Made by a program: the position numbers and the translations under genes | Notes under the pieces: model-generated | Told to the model about the DNA's origin: nothing | Databases searched by the model: none | The model's input: only the letters and a program-made list of their open reading frames with translations | Assembly (NCBI RefSeq): GCF_030445035.2 | Contig: NC_080677.1 | Location: 26,299,513 to 26,363,512 of the forward strand | Direction: 5' to 3' | From: Dasypus novemcinctus | Taxonomy: Eukaryota > Chordata > Mammalia > Cingulata > Dasypodidae | Length of the DNA stretch: 64,000 nucleotides | Shown: piece after piece, positions 44,395 to 55,560 of the stretch | Numbering within the stretch: position 1 is the stretch's first letter | Layout of the letters: the number at the start of each line of letters is the position of its first letter

Positions 44395-45067
44395 TTGGCA
44401 TCCCTATCAGTTCCAGTCTGGTTGCGAAGTCTGTTCCTGCGACACCAACAGAATCAGTGTGATAGAAGATCCTGCATGTAAGCTAAGAGCCTTGTAATTC
44501 AAACGGTCTCAGAGGTTGTTCTCCAACGTTTGCTGGTAGCCCCTCTTTTCTGGAGAAGGAAATAAATTCCTCTCCCCTCTGCATCCTCAACAACCAGTTC
44601 CAGTCAGTATGGAGGGTGAGATTGTCATATCTCCTTAGTCCTGTGCAGGCTCTCAGGGCATGCAATAGTGTGGCCCAGAAGCCCTCATGGTATACAGTAG
44701 ACCAAATTTGTGGGTCAAAAGCTGAGTTAGCCTTAGGCTGTGTCCCTTTCTCTCCTCTTTCCTTGGGGAGTAGATCCCTACAGCCCCCTCTCTCTGTAGC
44801 TGCTGTCCCCAGGGGGAGAATTCCAAATTATCTACTGTGTGGGGGAGGGTGGCTGCAGAGATGCAGCTGCAGCTTTAACCCACAGTTTTGCCATCCAGAT
44901 TCTTTTCCTTTGTCCCTCTCTCTTCTGAGCTGTGTGCAGCCTTCCCCCGGTGTCCTAAACCCTTGAACCACTTTTTCCAAGCTGTTATTGCCTGTCCTCT
45001 AGCTATAGTTCTGGGAGAGAAGAGAGTCCCATGTCTTTCCAGTCGGCCATCTTCCCAGAAGTTCTGA

Positions 45068-45917
45068 TTTTTTTTTAAAAGATTTATTTTATTTATTTCT
45101 CTCTTCTTCCTCTCCATTGTCTGCTCTCTGTGTCCATTTGCTATGTGTTCTTCCGTGTCTGCTTGCATTCTTGTCATGTGGCACCAGGAAACTGTGTCAC
45201 TTTTTTTGTTGTGTCATCTTGCTGCGTCAGCTCTCCGTATGTGCGCCATTCCTGGGTGGGGCTGTGCTTTTTGTGCGTGGGGTGGCTCTACTTGCAGGGT
45301 GCGCTCCTTGCGCATGGGGCACCCCTACGCGGGGGACACCCTTGCGTGACACAGCACACCTTGCATGCGGCAGCACTGCACATGGGCCAGCTCACCACAC
45401 AGGTCAGGAGGCCTTGGGTATTTTTAATTATTATTATTATTATTTTAATTATTTATTTCTCTCCCCTTCCCCCCCACCCTGGTTGTCTGTTCTCTCTGTC
45501 TATTTGCTGTGTCTTCTTTGTCTGCTTCTGTTGTTGTCAGCGGCACAGGAATCTGTGTTTCTCTTTGTTGCGTCATCTTGCTGCATCAGCTCTCTGTGTG
45601 TGCAGCGCCACTCCTGGGCAGGCTGCACTTTTTTCGCGCTGGGCAGCTCTCCTTACGGGGCGCACTCCTTGCGCGTGGGGCTCCCCTACGCGGGGGACAC
45701 CCCTGCGTGGCAGGGCACTCCTTGCGTGCATCAGCACTGCACATGGGCCAGCTCCACACGGGTCAAGGAGGCCCAGGGTTTGAACCGCAGACTTCCCATG
45801 TGGTAGGCGGACGCCCTAACCACTGGGCCAAGTCCGCTGCCAAGGCCCTGGGTATTGAACCCTGGACCCTCCATATGGTAAGCGGATGCTCTATCAGTTG
45901 AACCACAACTGCTTCCC
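45068..45917 (-). mobile_element. DAS-type SINE, antisense, split by another SINE
   Basis: Outer copy 45,068-45,423 plus 45,843-45,917, with gttctgattttt / ctaactgattttt at its edges. Confidence 0.8.
45424..45842 (-). mobile_element. DAS-III-type SINE nested in the preceding one
   Basis: Full-length antisense copy; 14-bp duplication aggccttgggtatt / aggccctgggtatt from the outer SINE. The 229-codon open frame across this area is SINE sequence, not a gene. Confidence 0.85.
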
Positions 45918-46227
45918 TCTAACTGATTTTTGACAAGGGTGCCAGGTCTACTCCATGGGGAAAGAACAGTATCTTCCACAAATGGTGCTAGGGAAACTGG
46001 ATCTCTACATGCAAAAGGATGCAAGTGAACTACTACCTCACACCTATATAGAAATTAACTCAAAATAGACCAACAATCTAAATATAAAAGCTAAAACCAT
46101 AACACTCTTATGAAAAAACATAGAGGAAAATCTTTAGGATCTTGTATTAGACAATGGATTCTTATAAATGACACCAAAGGCAGGAGCAACAGAAGAAAAA
46201 ATAGATAAAGTGGACTTAACCAAAATT

Positions 46228-46860
46228 AAAAAGTATTCAAGGAGGTGAGGATGGACAACCACTGCACCAAGGAACCGAGAGATTCTACAACAGCAAGCAG
46301 GAGAGTCCCAACCATCAGCCATATGGGATTGAAACCCCCTCTCAATTAGAGGTGGAGTGGGCATCACCATCCCAGAGTCCTCAGGAATGAGGAATAAAAT
46401 ATGGACTAGAGTAGACTTACTAGTATTCTATTGTAGACTCAATGTGATTCTAGCAATGGAAGAAATTATATCATTGATGTGGAGACAGTGGTCACTGGAG
46501 TTACTGAAGGCAGGGAGAGGGAAAAAGAGGTGTAATATGGGAGCATTTTGGGGAATTGGAATTGTCCTGAATGACATGCAAAGACAGATACAGGACATTA
46601 TATATCCTGCCGTAACCTACAGAATAGAATGGGAGAGAGTGTAAACTACGATGTAAACTATAATCTACGCTGTGTGGCAGTGCTCCAAATGTGTTCATCA
46701 ACTGTGGTGAATGTACCACACTAATGAAAGAAGTTGTTAATGTGAGGAAAAATGAGAGGTGTGGGGAGTGGGGCATATGGGAATCCCTTATATTTTTTTA
46801 TGTAACATTTTATGTAATCTAAGTATCTTTTAAAAAGAAATAAAAAATATATATCTTAAA
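46228..46860 (+). repeat. L1 3' UTR tail inserted in L1
   Basis: Homologous to 61,236-61,740, including 'ctctcaattagaggtggagtgggcatcaccatccc' and the tgtaacattttatgtaatctaagtatc end. The flanking L1 text (ccaaaattaaaaa...ttattgtgtatcaaaagac) joins when it is removed. Confidence 0.65.
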
Positions 46861-47587
46861 AATTATTGTGTATCAAAAGACATTGTCAAGAAAGACAACC
46901 TACATAGTAGTAGAAAATATATAGAAATTATATATCTGATAAGTATCTAAGATCCTGAATATATAAAGAAATCTCAACAAAAAGACAACCAATTAAAAAA
47001 TGGGCAAAGAACTTGAGCATACATTTCTCCAAAGAATGTATATGAATGGACAATAAGTACATCAGAAGACGGTCAACATCATTAGTCATCAGAGAAATGC
47101 AAGTCAAAACCACAATAAGATACCATTTCAAACCCCTGAGAATGGCTATTAAAAAAAAAAATCAGAAAATAGTAAGAGTTGGCCAGGATGGAGAGAAATT
47201 GTTCACTCCTGACAGAAATATAAAATCGTACAGGTGTTGTATAGTACAGTTGGCACTTTCCAAGAAGTTAAACATAGAATTACCATACAATCTAGCAATT
47301 CCACTCCTAGGTTTATACACCAAAGAGTTGAAAACAAGGATTCGAATAGATACTTGTACACCAATGTTTATAGCAGCATTATTTACAATAGCCAAAAGAG
47401 AAAATAACCTAAGTGTTCAGGAGCAGATGAATGGCTAAACAAAATGAAGCATATAAATAGAATGGAATATTATTCAGCCATAAAAAAATGAAGTTTTGAT
47501 ACATAGTATAACATAAATAAACCTTGAAAACATGCTACATGAATAGCTAGACACAAAAAGACAAATATTGTACAGTTCTAGCTAAGG

Positions 47588-47750
47588 CAGGGGTTCTTAA
47601 TAAGGTGGCCATGAGCTTGAACTGAAATTTTAAAAAAGCATTCTTGTGGGAACGTGTTGGTGCAGGTGTGATATATTTATTAAATAATACACAATTATAG
47701 AGTGGACTTAGTAAGGGGTCCGTGGAAAAAAAAAAAGATAAGAACCCCTG
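47588..47750. mobile_element. Small non-autonomous hAT-type transposon, second copy
   Basis: 163 bp, ends CAGGGGTTCTTAA... / ...AAGAACCCCTG, 8-bp duplication agctaagg / atctaagg (one mismatch). Same family as 19,480-19,678. Confidence 0.75.
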
Positions 47751-48239
47751 ATCTAAGGTATCTAGAATAGGCAGATTCATAGAGACAGAAAGTAGATTAG
47801 TGGTTACCAGAGGCTGGAGTAGGAGGGAATAGGGAGTTAATGCTTAGCAGGTAGAGTTTCTATTTGTATCATGTAAATGTTCTGGAAATAGTGGTGAAGG
47901 TTACACAATATTGTCAATGTACTTAATGTCTGAATTATACACTTCAAAAAGGTTAAAATGATTTTATGTATATTTTACAATTTAAAAAAGTAAAATTCTA
48001 TCAGCACTATTTAGCACACAAATCCTTAACAAACCACTTGTCTTCCCTTCAGTTTTGTCTTTGGAAAGATTCCCATCATCTCCTGTCTCAAAAAAATTGC
48101 TGAGATGAGTAAATGAGATCAAGCGTGTCAAATGGCTAATGCTAGAATTGGTACTTCATCAGTAACCCAAAAAGGGTTCATTCCTTTTTCCCATTCTAAG
48201 TTTAAAAGGCAAGATGGAAAAGCATATCACATGAAAATA

Positions 48240-48400
48240 ACCAGAACTAGGTTACAGATCCATTTATACCACTAATTACCTCAGGCAACTGCCACAACTT
48301 CCCTGTGCTTTGATTCCTCATCTAGAATGGGGATAGACCAGCCCTACCTACTACAGAGTTACTGATATGATAGATCAGTTATTGATATGAAAGCAAGTTG
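48240..48400 (+). repeat. MIR fragment
   Basis: 'acctcaggcaactgccacaacttccctgtgctttgattcctcatctagaatgggg' matches the MIR core. Confidence 0.6.
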
Positions 48401-48604
48401 GACCTTTTGAATTATAGTGCAAATACCACATACCCTGGGATTCTAAGAGTTCATTTATCTAACATAAATGAGGCTTTCCTTTGTGCCACACTGATTTAAA
48501 TGGTAGTTGGACAATACTTTAAGATGTAGCTCTTTGCAGCAGGCTTTCCATCTAAGCTCAGCCTGGGCACCGAAGTCACGTGATTTCTTACAAGGCTGGC
48601 CAAC

Positions 48605-48865
48605 AAACTATCTGAAAATAGTGTGGCAGTGAAAAGTGAAGACTCTGCAGCCAGTTGGTTTGAGTTTGAATACCTGCTCTATCACGTACTGACCATACAA
48701 CTACGAGTAATCCTGCGTAAGACACAACTTCCTCATTTGAAAAATGCAGGTAAGGATTGCACCTATCTAAAAGGGATGTTGTGAGATTTATATAAGAATG
48801 CTGTAGAGTATCTAGTACAACAGGCACTTAATAGGCATCCAATAAATGTTAGCTGTTGTTTTTAT
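48605..48865 (+). repeat. MIR, longer copy
   Basis: Text from 'agactctgcagccagttggtttgag' to 'cctcatttgaaaaatgcaggtaagg ... gttgtgagatttat' matches MIR end to end. Confidence 0.65.
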
Positions 48866-49505
48866 TTAATGATTTTCAAAAAAATCTAAATTCAAAAAAC
48901 AAACCAAATGTCTTTCAATGTGAGAATGGTTGAACAAACTATGTTCTAACCATACCATTCCTCAGCATAAAACTATAACAATATTTTTAAATGATGTATT
49001 ATTATATACAACAACCTGGATGAATTTCAGTGATGTTATGTTTAGTGAGGGGAAACAGCCAATCCTGAAAGGATAACATTATATAATCCCATTTCTATAA
49101 ACTTCTCAAAATTACAAAATTAGACTGATGGAGACACAGAATAGTGGTTGCCAGTACTTAAGGTTGGGGGAGGGTGTAATTATAAGGGGTTGTACAAGGG
49201 AATTTCTTTAGGGTGACCGAACAGTTTTGTATCCTGACCTTGGTGAGGGTTTCACGTTGCAAAATTTTGTGTAAATATATACCAGAAAAAGAAAAAGAGA
49301 GTGCATGTAAAAACTGAGGAAATCCAAGTAAGATCTGAGTTTGGTTTCAGTATTGTTCCAATGCCAATTTAATGGTTTTGAAAATTGTCCTATGGTTATA
49401 TAAGATGTTATCAATGGGGACAGCTGGGTGAAGAGTGCACAGGAAGTCTCTGTACTATTTTTGCAACTTTTACATGATTCTAAAATTATTTCAAAATGAA
49501 AAGCT
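48866..49505 (+). repeat. Old L1 3' end, sense
   Basis: 'acagaatagtggttgccagtacttaaggttgggggaggg' is typical 3' UTR text of older L1s. Confidence 0.5.
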
Positions 49506-50394
49506 TAAACATACACACACACACGAAAGAAAGAAACCTCCATCCAAGGTTTTCTCTTTATGCTAAGAAGAAATTAGTTAGATAAAGACAGTGTTTAAAC
49601 TAAACAAATTTGTGAGTTTTAAAATATGAGGATTTCTAAAAAACATATGCATTAGCAATTATTGCTAATGGTATTCTATAACTACACAAAGCAGATTACT
49701 AAACTTAAAATCTAGCAGTAAATATTAAAGAAACCTTTTTATTATACTTATTGACTTTTTGTTTGAGAGGGAAGTAACAGTATTTAATAAATGCCATATA
49801 TTCTCATTTATGTACTCCAGATACCTTGGAAAATTTAAAATATGCCATACTACTGGATCACCAGGATAAAGATATATCATTTGCTTGTAGCCCAGATGGA
49901 ATGTTCTCCAACTTATCCACCCGAAAAACCCACCTAGGTCGCTCTAAATCCTCTGATGACCCAGAATCATGTGTTTCTGAACCTCCTTCAAATTACCTGG
50001 GCTTTGCAGTATAGTATTGAATTAGAACAGAATCACCAAATCCATCCCAACCAAGGTTTGAGAGTCTAGCAACAATCAAGTTCCCAGTTAAAATGGTTTC
50101 CAAGATTTTACCAAAGATAGAGATGAAAGCCATAAATAATGAAGCTATCAGAAAAAGCAAAACAAAACAAAACTAGATAGAAATGAGCGGAAGTTAGAAA
50201 AATGTAGGCAAAGTTGAAAAATGTTAGTAACTGTTCCTTGTTTCTACTTATAGCTGTGTCAAAATTCCATCAGGTCACTAAATTACTCTTTGCGTATGCT
50301 GTTAAGTTACTTTGGGTTTCATTCCATACATGAGGGAGACTAAGACCCCTTCCTCTCACCCATCCATACAGACCCATTCCCTGAAATATGCCAT
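49506..50394. other. Intergenic DNA
   Basis: Nothing supported. A short CA repeat lies at about 49,511-49,524. Confidence 0.35.
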
Positions 50395-50560
50395 GATACC
50401 AATAAATCTTATTCATTCAACAAATATTTACTGAGCACCTATTATGTGCCTGGCACAATTCTAGGTATTGAAGATACAGCAGAAAATAAACAAAAATCCC
50501 TGCCATTAAGGAGGTTATTCTTTCAGGGAGAGGGACACAATAAACCTAACGTTTAAATTA
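50395..50560. repeat. Ancient repeat (L2-like)
   Basis: 'attcattcaacaaatatttactgagcacctattatgtgcctggcac' is a common old mammalian repeat end. Confidence 0.5.
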
Positions 50561-50697
50561 TAAACTATGTTATGCAATAAGTGCTAGGGGAAGTGAAGGG
50601 AATCAGAATGCCTGGGCTGGAAGGATTTAAATATATAATGGGTAGTTAGAGTGAGAGGGTAACTTTTGAGCAAAAATCGCTTGAAGAACATAATGGA

Positions 50698-51074
50698 GGG
50701 AAGTAAACTTGGACCAATGGATGGGGCATTCGCCTACCACATGGGAGGTTCAAGGTTCAAACCTCAGGCCTCCTTGACCCGTGTGGAGCTGGCCCATGCA
50801 CAGTGCTGATGCGCGCAAGGAGTGCCGTGCCATGCAGGGGTGTCCCTCGCATAGGGGAGCCCCACGTGCAAGGATTGCGCCCCCTAAGGAGAGCCGCCCA
50901 GCGCGAAAGAAAGTGCAGCCTGCCCAGGAATGGTGCTGCCCACACAGAGAGCTGACACACAAGATGACACAACAAAAAAAGAACAGATTTCCGTGCCGCG
51001 GAGAAAAAGAACACACAGCAGACAATGGGGGGGGGGGGGGGGAATATAAATAATTAAAAAAAAAAAAAAAAAAA
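50698..51074 (+). mobile_element. DAS-III-type SINE
   Basis: Head, body and poly-A; a G-run of about 15 in the tail region near 51,028. Confidence 0.85.
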
Positions 51075-51183
51075 GATGGTGTGTGAAATCAAGCACAAGC
51101 TCCATTTGTAGCCAGGGACAGAAATCAATAGGCTAACCAAATGGAGTGATCCTTTGCTAACATTCTGTATCAGCCCAGTTCGG

Positions 51184-51270
51184 AAGCAGCAAATAGACAC
51201 AGAGAACAGACAACCGGAGAGGGGGGCGGGGCGGGGAAGGGGAGAGAAATAAATAAATCTTAAAAAAAAA
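51184..51270 (+). mobile_element. DAS SINE 3' end, truncated
   Basis: Only 'agcaaatagacacagagaacagacaacc' onward plus tail. Confidence 0.75.
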
Positions 51271-51293
51271 TGTTTATTAAAGATTGAAAATTC

Positions 51294-51664
51294 GGGAAAC
51301 GGACTTGGCCCAGGGGTTAGGGTGTCCGTCTACCACATGGGAGGTCCGTGGTTCAAACCCCGGGCCTCCTTGACCCGTGTGGAGCTGGCCCATGCGCAGT
51401 GCTGATGCGCGCAAGGAGTGCCCTGCCACGCAGGGGTGTCCCCTGCGTAGGGGAGCCCCACACGCAAGGAGTGCGCCCCGTAAGGAGAGCCGCCCAGCGC
51501 GAAAGAAAGTGCAGCCTGCCCAGGAATGGCGCCGCCCACACTTCCTGTGCTGCTGACAACAACAGAAGCGGACAAAGAAACAAGATGCAGCAAATAGACA
51601 CAGAGAACAGACAACCGGGGGAGGGGGAGTTAAATAAATAAATAAATCTTTAAAAAAAAAAAAA
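51294..51664 (+). mobile_element. DAS-III-type SINE
   Basis: Full-length copy; perfect duplication agattgaaaattc at both sides. Confidence 0.9.
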
Positions 51665-51978
51665 GATTGAAAATTCTTCTCACATGAGGAAAAGATGACC
51701 TGAATCACTTTACAATAAGGTTCTGACTGGAAGACCAGAAATTTTAGAAGATGCAACCACTTGCACTTCTTGAGAAAAATAAATCAAAATGAGTTTAAAA
51801 AAGATTTGCTATGACAGCTGCTGTTAGGTTTAAGACAATCACTTAAAAAAAACAGTTTTATTCGCACACCATGCAACCCTTCAAAGTATACAACCAAGGA
51901 CTCTAGGTATAATTGTGCATTCATCACCATAAGACAATCACTTTCTAATGGAAAAACTTTAGTAGTTGCAAGGTATTT

Positions 51979-52390
51979 GTTGAGGATTGAATCATGTACC
52001 CCACAAAAGCTATGTTCAGATCTTTACCTGCATTCCTGCGGGTTTGAACCCATTTGTAAATAGGACCTTTTTTCTTTATTATTTTTTTCTTATTTTATTT
52101 TAATAGGACCTTTTGAAGATGTTATTAATTGTTAAGGTGTGTCCAAATTGAATGAGGAGGCTCTTAATCAGTATATGAAAGGTAGTTTTATAGAGGAAAT
52201 TCAGCAGCAGTCAGTCAGAAGTCAGAAACTAGTATAAACCAGAAGCCAGAGATCATGTGATGAAAGACTGCCATCACTAGAATGTGCCAACTCTGGGGGA
52301 AAAGCATGGCCTTGCCAGTATCTTGACTTTCTACTTCAAGCCTTCAAACTGAGCTAATGAATCTTGAAGCCAATCCATTATAGAGCAGGT
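51979..52390 (+). mobile_element. MLT1-like LTR with a 30-nt T-rich insertion
   Basis: 'tgttgaggattgaatcatgtaccccacaaaag...' is MLT1/MaLR-like. At 52,072-52,101 a T-rich insertion is bracketed by AATAGGACCTTTT (52,059-52,071 and 52,102-52,114). Confidence 0.55.
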
Positions 52391-52429
52391 CTGGCAAACT
52401 GACAGAGCCCATCAATCATCTGGTCCTCT

Positions 52430-52545
52430 CATTTTTCAGGACAGGTAAACAAGGTACAGAGAAGTTATGTGACTTCCCCAAGTCACACAGCTAATGGCAG
52501 AACCTTGCTTCTGCATACTCTTTGTGGTCTCTAGACTCTTGTCTT
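52430..52545 (-). repeat. MIR fragment, antisense
   Basis: 'acagagaagttatgtgacttccccaagtcacacagctaatgg' matches the MIR core in reverse. Confidence 0.6.
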
Positions 52546-52740
52546 GTTAGGATGCACCAACCTGCAATTTACTATACAAAAAAAAAGAGAGGGCAAGTAT
52601 CATAGTGTTTTTTTATTTTGCTTTGTTTTCTTTACTTACCAGTAGTGTTAGTAAGCAAAGATTTTAAACCTAGATCCAACAAATAGCTCTTCTCACAGGA
52701 TCGCTACCTTAATGATTTAAACTTAATTTAAACCTAACTT

Positions 52741-53152
52741 TTTTTTTTTTTAAAGATTTGTTTATTTGTTTCTCTCCCCTTCCTCCTTCCCCCTGGTTGT
52801 CTGTTCTCTGTATCTATTTGCTGCATCTTCTTTGTCTGCTTCTGTTGTTGTCAGCCGCACAGGAATCTGTGTCTCTTTTTGTTGTGTCCTCTTGTGTCAG
52901 CTCTCCGTGTGTGCAGTGCCATTCCTGGGCAGGCTGCACTTTCTTTCGCGCTGGGCGGCTCTCCTTACAGGGCGCACCCCTTGCTTGTGGGGCTCCCCTA
53001 TGCGAGGGACACCCCTGCGTGGCAGGGCACTCCTTGCGCGCATCAGCACTGCACATGGGCCAGCTCCACATGGGTCAAGGAGGCCCGGGGTTTGAACCAG
53101 GGACCTCCCATGTGGTAGACGGACACCCTAACCCTGGGCCAAGTCCGCCGCC
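52741..53152 (-). mobile_element. DAS-III-type SINE, antisense
   Basis: Full-length copy; flanks taaacctaactt / ctaaacgtagctt. Confidence 0.88.
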
Positions 53153-54639
53153 CTAAACGTAGCTTCTTAACAACTTCAAACCAACCCTATGCCAGTTATC
53201 ATACCAGAGCAAAATGTAAGATAATGCAAATTAAATTTTTACAAATTTTACAAAAGTAGGGTGAGGCTTGCAGGGCACACTGATGTAGGAATTCCTGCAT
53301 ATTGATGCCCCTCTTCCTGGTCTCAGGTCATATCATATACAATTGCAGACAATAGTTATTGAAATATAAGGACTTACATCTTCATGAAGTTCAGGAACAA
53401 CAGAAAAACCGACCATTCGAGCCAATGGTCTGCAGCCACTTCGTGTTTCCCAATTCTGCCAAAGCCTTCAAAGGCAAAAACTACTAAGTGTCATTTGTGG
53501 AAGGACTGCATATTATTAAATTCCTTTTCTAAAAAATGGTAGATTTCTTTAGGCGACAGGTCGATAGCTTTCAAAGAAGAGTTCCTTTCCCTTTTGGCTT
53601 CAAAGACAGATCCGACAGAATATCTGAACTTTACTTAAGGTTTCTGGTTATCCTTGTTTGTCTACAACAGGTTTATCAAGGATTTTTCAACTCAGATGAA
53701 ACAACACACCTATCAAACAATTCCTCTGCACATAGTTGTATAAGTTTGTAAGCTTGTATAAATTGGTTTTTACTTAATCTTAGTCTTAAATTAAGCTAAA
53801 TTAATCTAAATAAATCTAAATTATTGTGGTCTGTAAAGTAAAGAGAGAAGGAAAAGCAATAATTTTATTCCAAGAAGGAATTAGGGGGTATTAGTACATG
53901 CATTCTACTTCAATCACTAGATTGGATTTGTTCTGACCTTTGCTTGAGACTTGGAAGTTTGTCACAGAGGGAGGATTCCCATTCTTCTAGTGACATTCCT
54001 CAGTGGAATCTTTAAAAATTGTGCTCATTCTTTTCTGGAAGATATCCACAGAATCTCACAACCATCGTAGAAATTGATAACTCTGTAAGCCATAAAACCA
54101 TCACATGATCACATCTCATCAAAGCATGTCTTCCCCACAAACAAAACAAAACAGGGAGAGGGCATACGTGCACCTGAAGTCTAATTGCAGATATACTTTC
54201 TTACTTGATGCTGGGTCAGGTGGGACCTGCCCCACCGTTCTTCGAAAGCTTTTTCCTCAGATTTCCCTTTAGGAACGCCTGCCCAGGATCCTAGAGCTGG
54301 AGCAACGGTAGTAAGAACCGAGAGTGCAACACATGTTTTCACAACTCCCTTTCGTCCTCTTGTTTGAACTAGATCACAGATGTTGGGGAAAGAGAGTCTC
54401 CCCGGCCAGCACGACCAGCTCCACAGGGTTGGAGCGATTCCTCTAGGAAGCTCCCCAGTACCCCTCCCTTATCTTTTACCCCAGGAGACAAACAGAGGAA
54501 ACGGCATACATCCTTTAGAGGAGACCAGGCAGGCGAGCGGGAGCAACGGTAAGTCCTACTGTTCACAAAGATGAGCAAATGAGGGAGAGAGAGAAGGCGG
54601 TGACTAGGATGTAGCAGAAAACGGACTGCAGCAGAGGAA
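53153..54639. other. Upstream flank of the NT5C3A promoter
   Basis: No gene identified. A consensus donor CAACG|GTAAGT at about 54,547-54,552 could end an alternative upstream exon, but no transcript evidence is available. Confidence 0.3.
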
Positions 54640-55560
54640 CGGACATCTCCCCGCTCCAGCTAACTCCGAGCCACCCTCGCTTGTAACAGCGCTTTACAAG
54701 GAACGCAACTGCGCAGGTCACACCGTGCCGCCGCGATGCCTTGTGGGGCTTCTAGTCCAGATGGCGCGGCAGGGTGGGAGGCAGAAAACCTTTTCTAAGC
54801 AGGCCGTCGTTGCAATGCGATACTGGGGCAGTCTGGAGTGAACTACTCCCTAGTCCTCCCTGCAAAGAAGAGTTACTACAATTCCCTTTTCTGTGCTTGG
54901 ACCAGTTCCTCAGACCCAGACTCTGGGAAGACCCGCCTTCCGCCCTGCCCCTGGGAGGCGCAGTCCCTCCGCGCTCGGGAGGCGGGCTCTCCACGAGGGG
55001 AGGGCCTTCACGCGGTGGGGGCTCGCGCCGAGGGGCGCGGGGGCGGCGCTTGCGCGGGTTCTCTGCGGAGCGCGCGCGGGCTCAGCGCTTCTGACGTTCG
55101 CAGTCGCCGCGAGTGGCCTCCTCTTTTTCGTGACCCAGAGGCTCATCGGGGTCCTGTCCATGGACCGTGCGGCCGTGGCGAGGGTGGGCGCGCTAGCGAG
55201 CGCCAGCGTGTGCGCCCTGGTGGCGGGAGTGGTGCTGGCCCAGTACATATTCACCTTGAAGAGAAAGACGGGGCGGAAGACGAAGATCATCGAGATGGTG
55301 AGTGCGAGGCGCGCCGGAGGGGTCTGCTGAGGGGACAGCGGACGTGGGGCCGGCCGCCGGGCCTCGCTCTCCGGCAGTCACCTTAGCTCTCCGGGTCGTG
55401 CTCGAATGCGAGAGGAGCGTCCGAGGTCGCCCGTCCGGCTGCGTTCCCGGTCTAGCGAGCGAGGGAGGCACAGCTGGGGGGACCCGGCCGACCCTCGCGT
55501 GGCGACCCCCCCGGCGTCGGGGATCTGGCCAGGATTCCTGACGGCGGCACTCCGGTGCCG
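54640..55560 (+). promoter_or_regulatory. CpG-island promoter of NT5C3A with ZNF143-type sites
   Basis: Dense CpG block around the first coding exon. ACTACAATTCCC at 54,875-54,886 matches the ZNF143/STAF core, and ATGCCTTGTGGGGCTTCTAGT-type text at 54,736-54,756 matches the same motif in reverse; AACTACTCCC at 54,841-54,850 is a weaker third. A YY1-like 'agatggcg' follows at 54,759. No TATA box, as usual for this promoter class. Confidence 0.65.
55160..55297 (+). CDS. NT5C3A: NT5C3A first coding exon (cytosolic 5'-nucleotidase 3A, membrane-anchored isoform N-terminus)
   Basis: ATG at 55,160 (context tccATGG) opens 46 codons, beginning MDRAAVARVG and ending KTKIIEM, followed by a consensus donor ATG|gtgagt at 55,298; the exon ends in phase 0. 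I recognise this as the N-terminus of mammalian NT5C3A (pyrimidine 5'-nucleotidase, UMPH1), which hydrolyses pyrimidine nucleoside 5'-monophosphates; the catalytic HAD domain is encoded by later exons outside the window. Residues 11-32 are hydrophobic, followed by a basic KRKTGRK stretch, consistent with an N-terminal membrane anchor. The frame is also open upstream to 54,893, but human NT5C3A supports starting at or a few codons before this ATG. Identification is from memory of the protein family. Confidence 0.85.

Larger units (their letters stand above)
32205..45058 (-). repeat. Large antisense L1 host with nested insertions
   Basis: With insertions removed, the minus strand runs as one L1 in order: 5' UTR (45,058 down to about 43,980, starting with tgggaagatggccgactgg-like text), ORF1 N-terminal coiled coil (43,687-43,971), ORF1 C-terminal half (37,689-37,956), ORF2 endonuclease (about 37,300-37,500), RT (about 36,100-36,400) and 3' region to 32,205. 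Insertions: LTRs at 32,728 and 33,644, an L1 3' tail plus SINE at 34,483-35,122 and the ERV at 37,962-43,527. Remaining L1 is about 5.5 kb, near full length but with internal deletion (near 35,770) and many stops. Confidence 0.65.
45918..48000 (+). repeat. L1 3' half, sense, with two insertions
   Basis: L1 ORF2 end and 3' UTR on the plus strand ('gacaagggtgccaggtc', 'caaatggtgctagggaaactgg'). Interrupted by an L1 3' tail (46,228-46,860) and a hAT-type element (47,588-47,750). Confidence 0.75.

Noticed and set aside
45117-45806. 229-codon plus-strand open frame
   Set aside because: Lies entirely in two nested antisense SINEs; the same peptide pattern appears in every antisense SINE copy in the window.
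12155-55160. RP9 or BBS9 exons expected next to NT5C3A from human gene order
   Set aside because: I looked for the Arg/Gln-rich N-terminus of RP9 and the start of BBS9 and saw neither; the window may not reach them.
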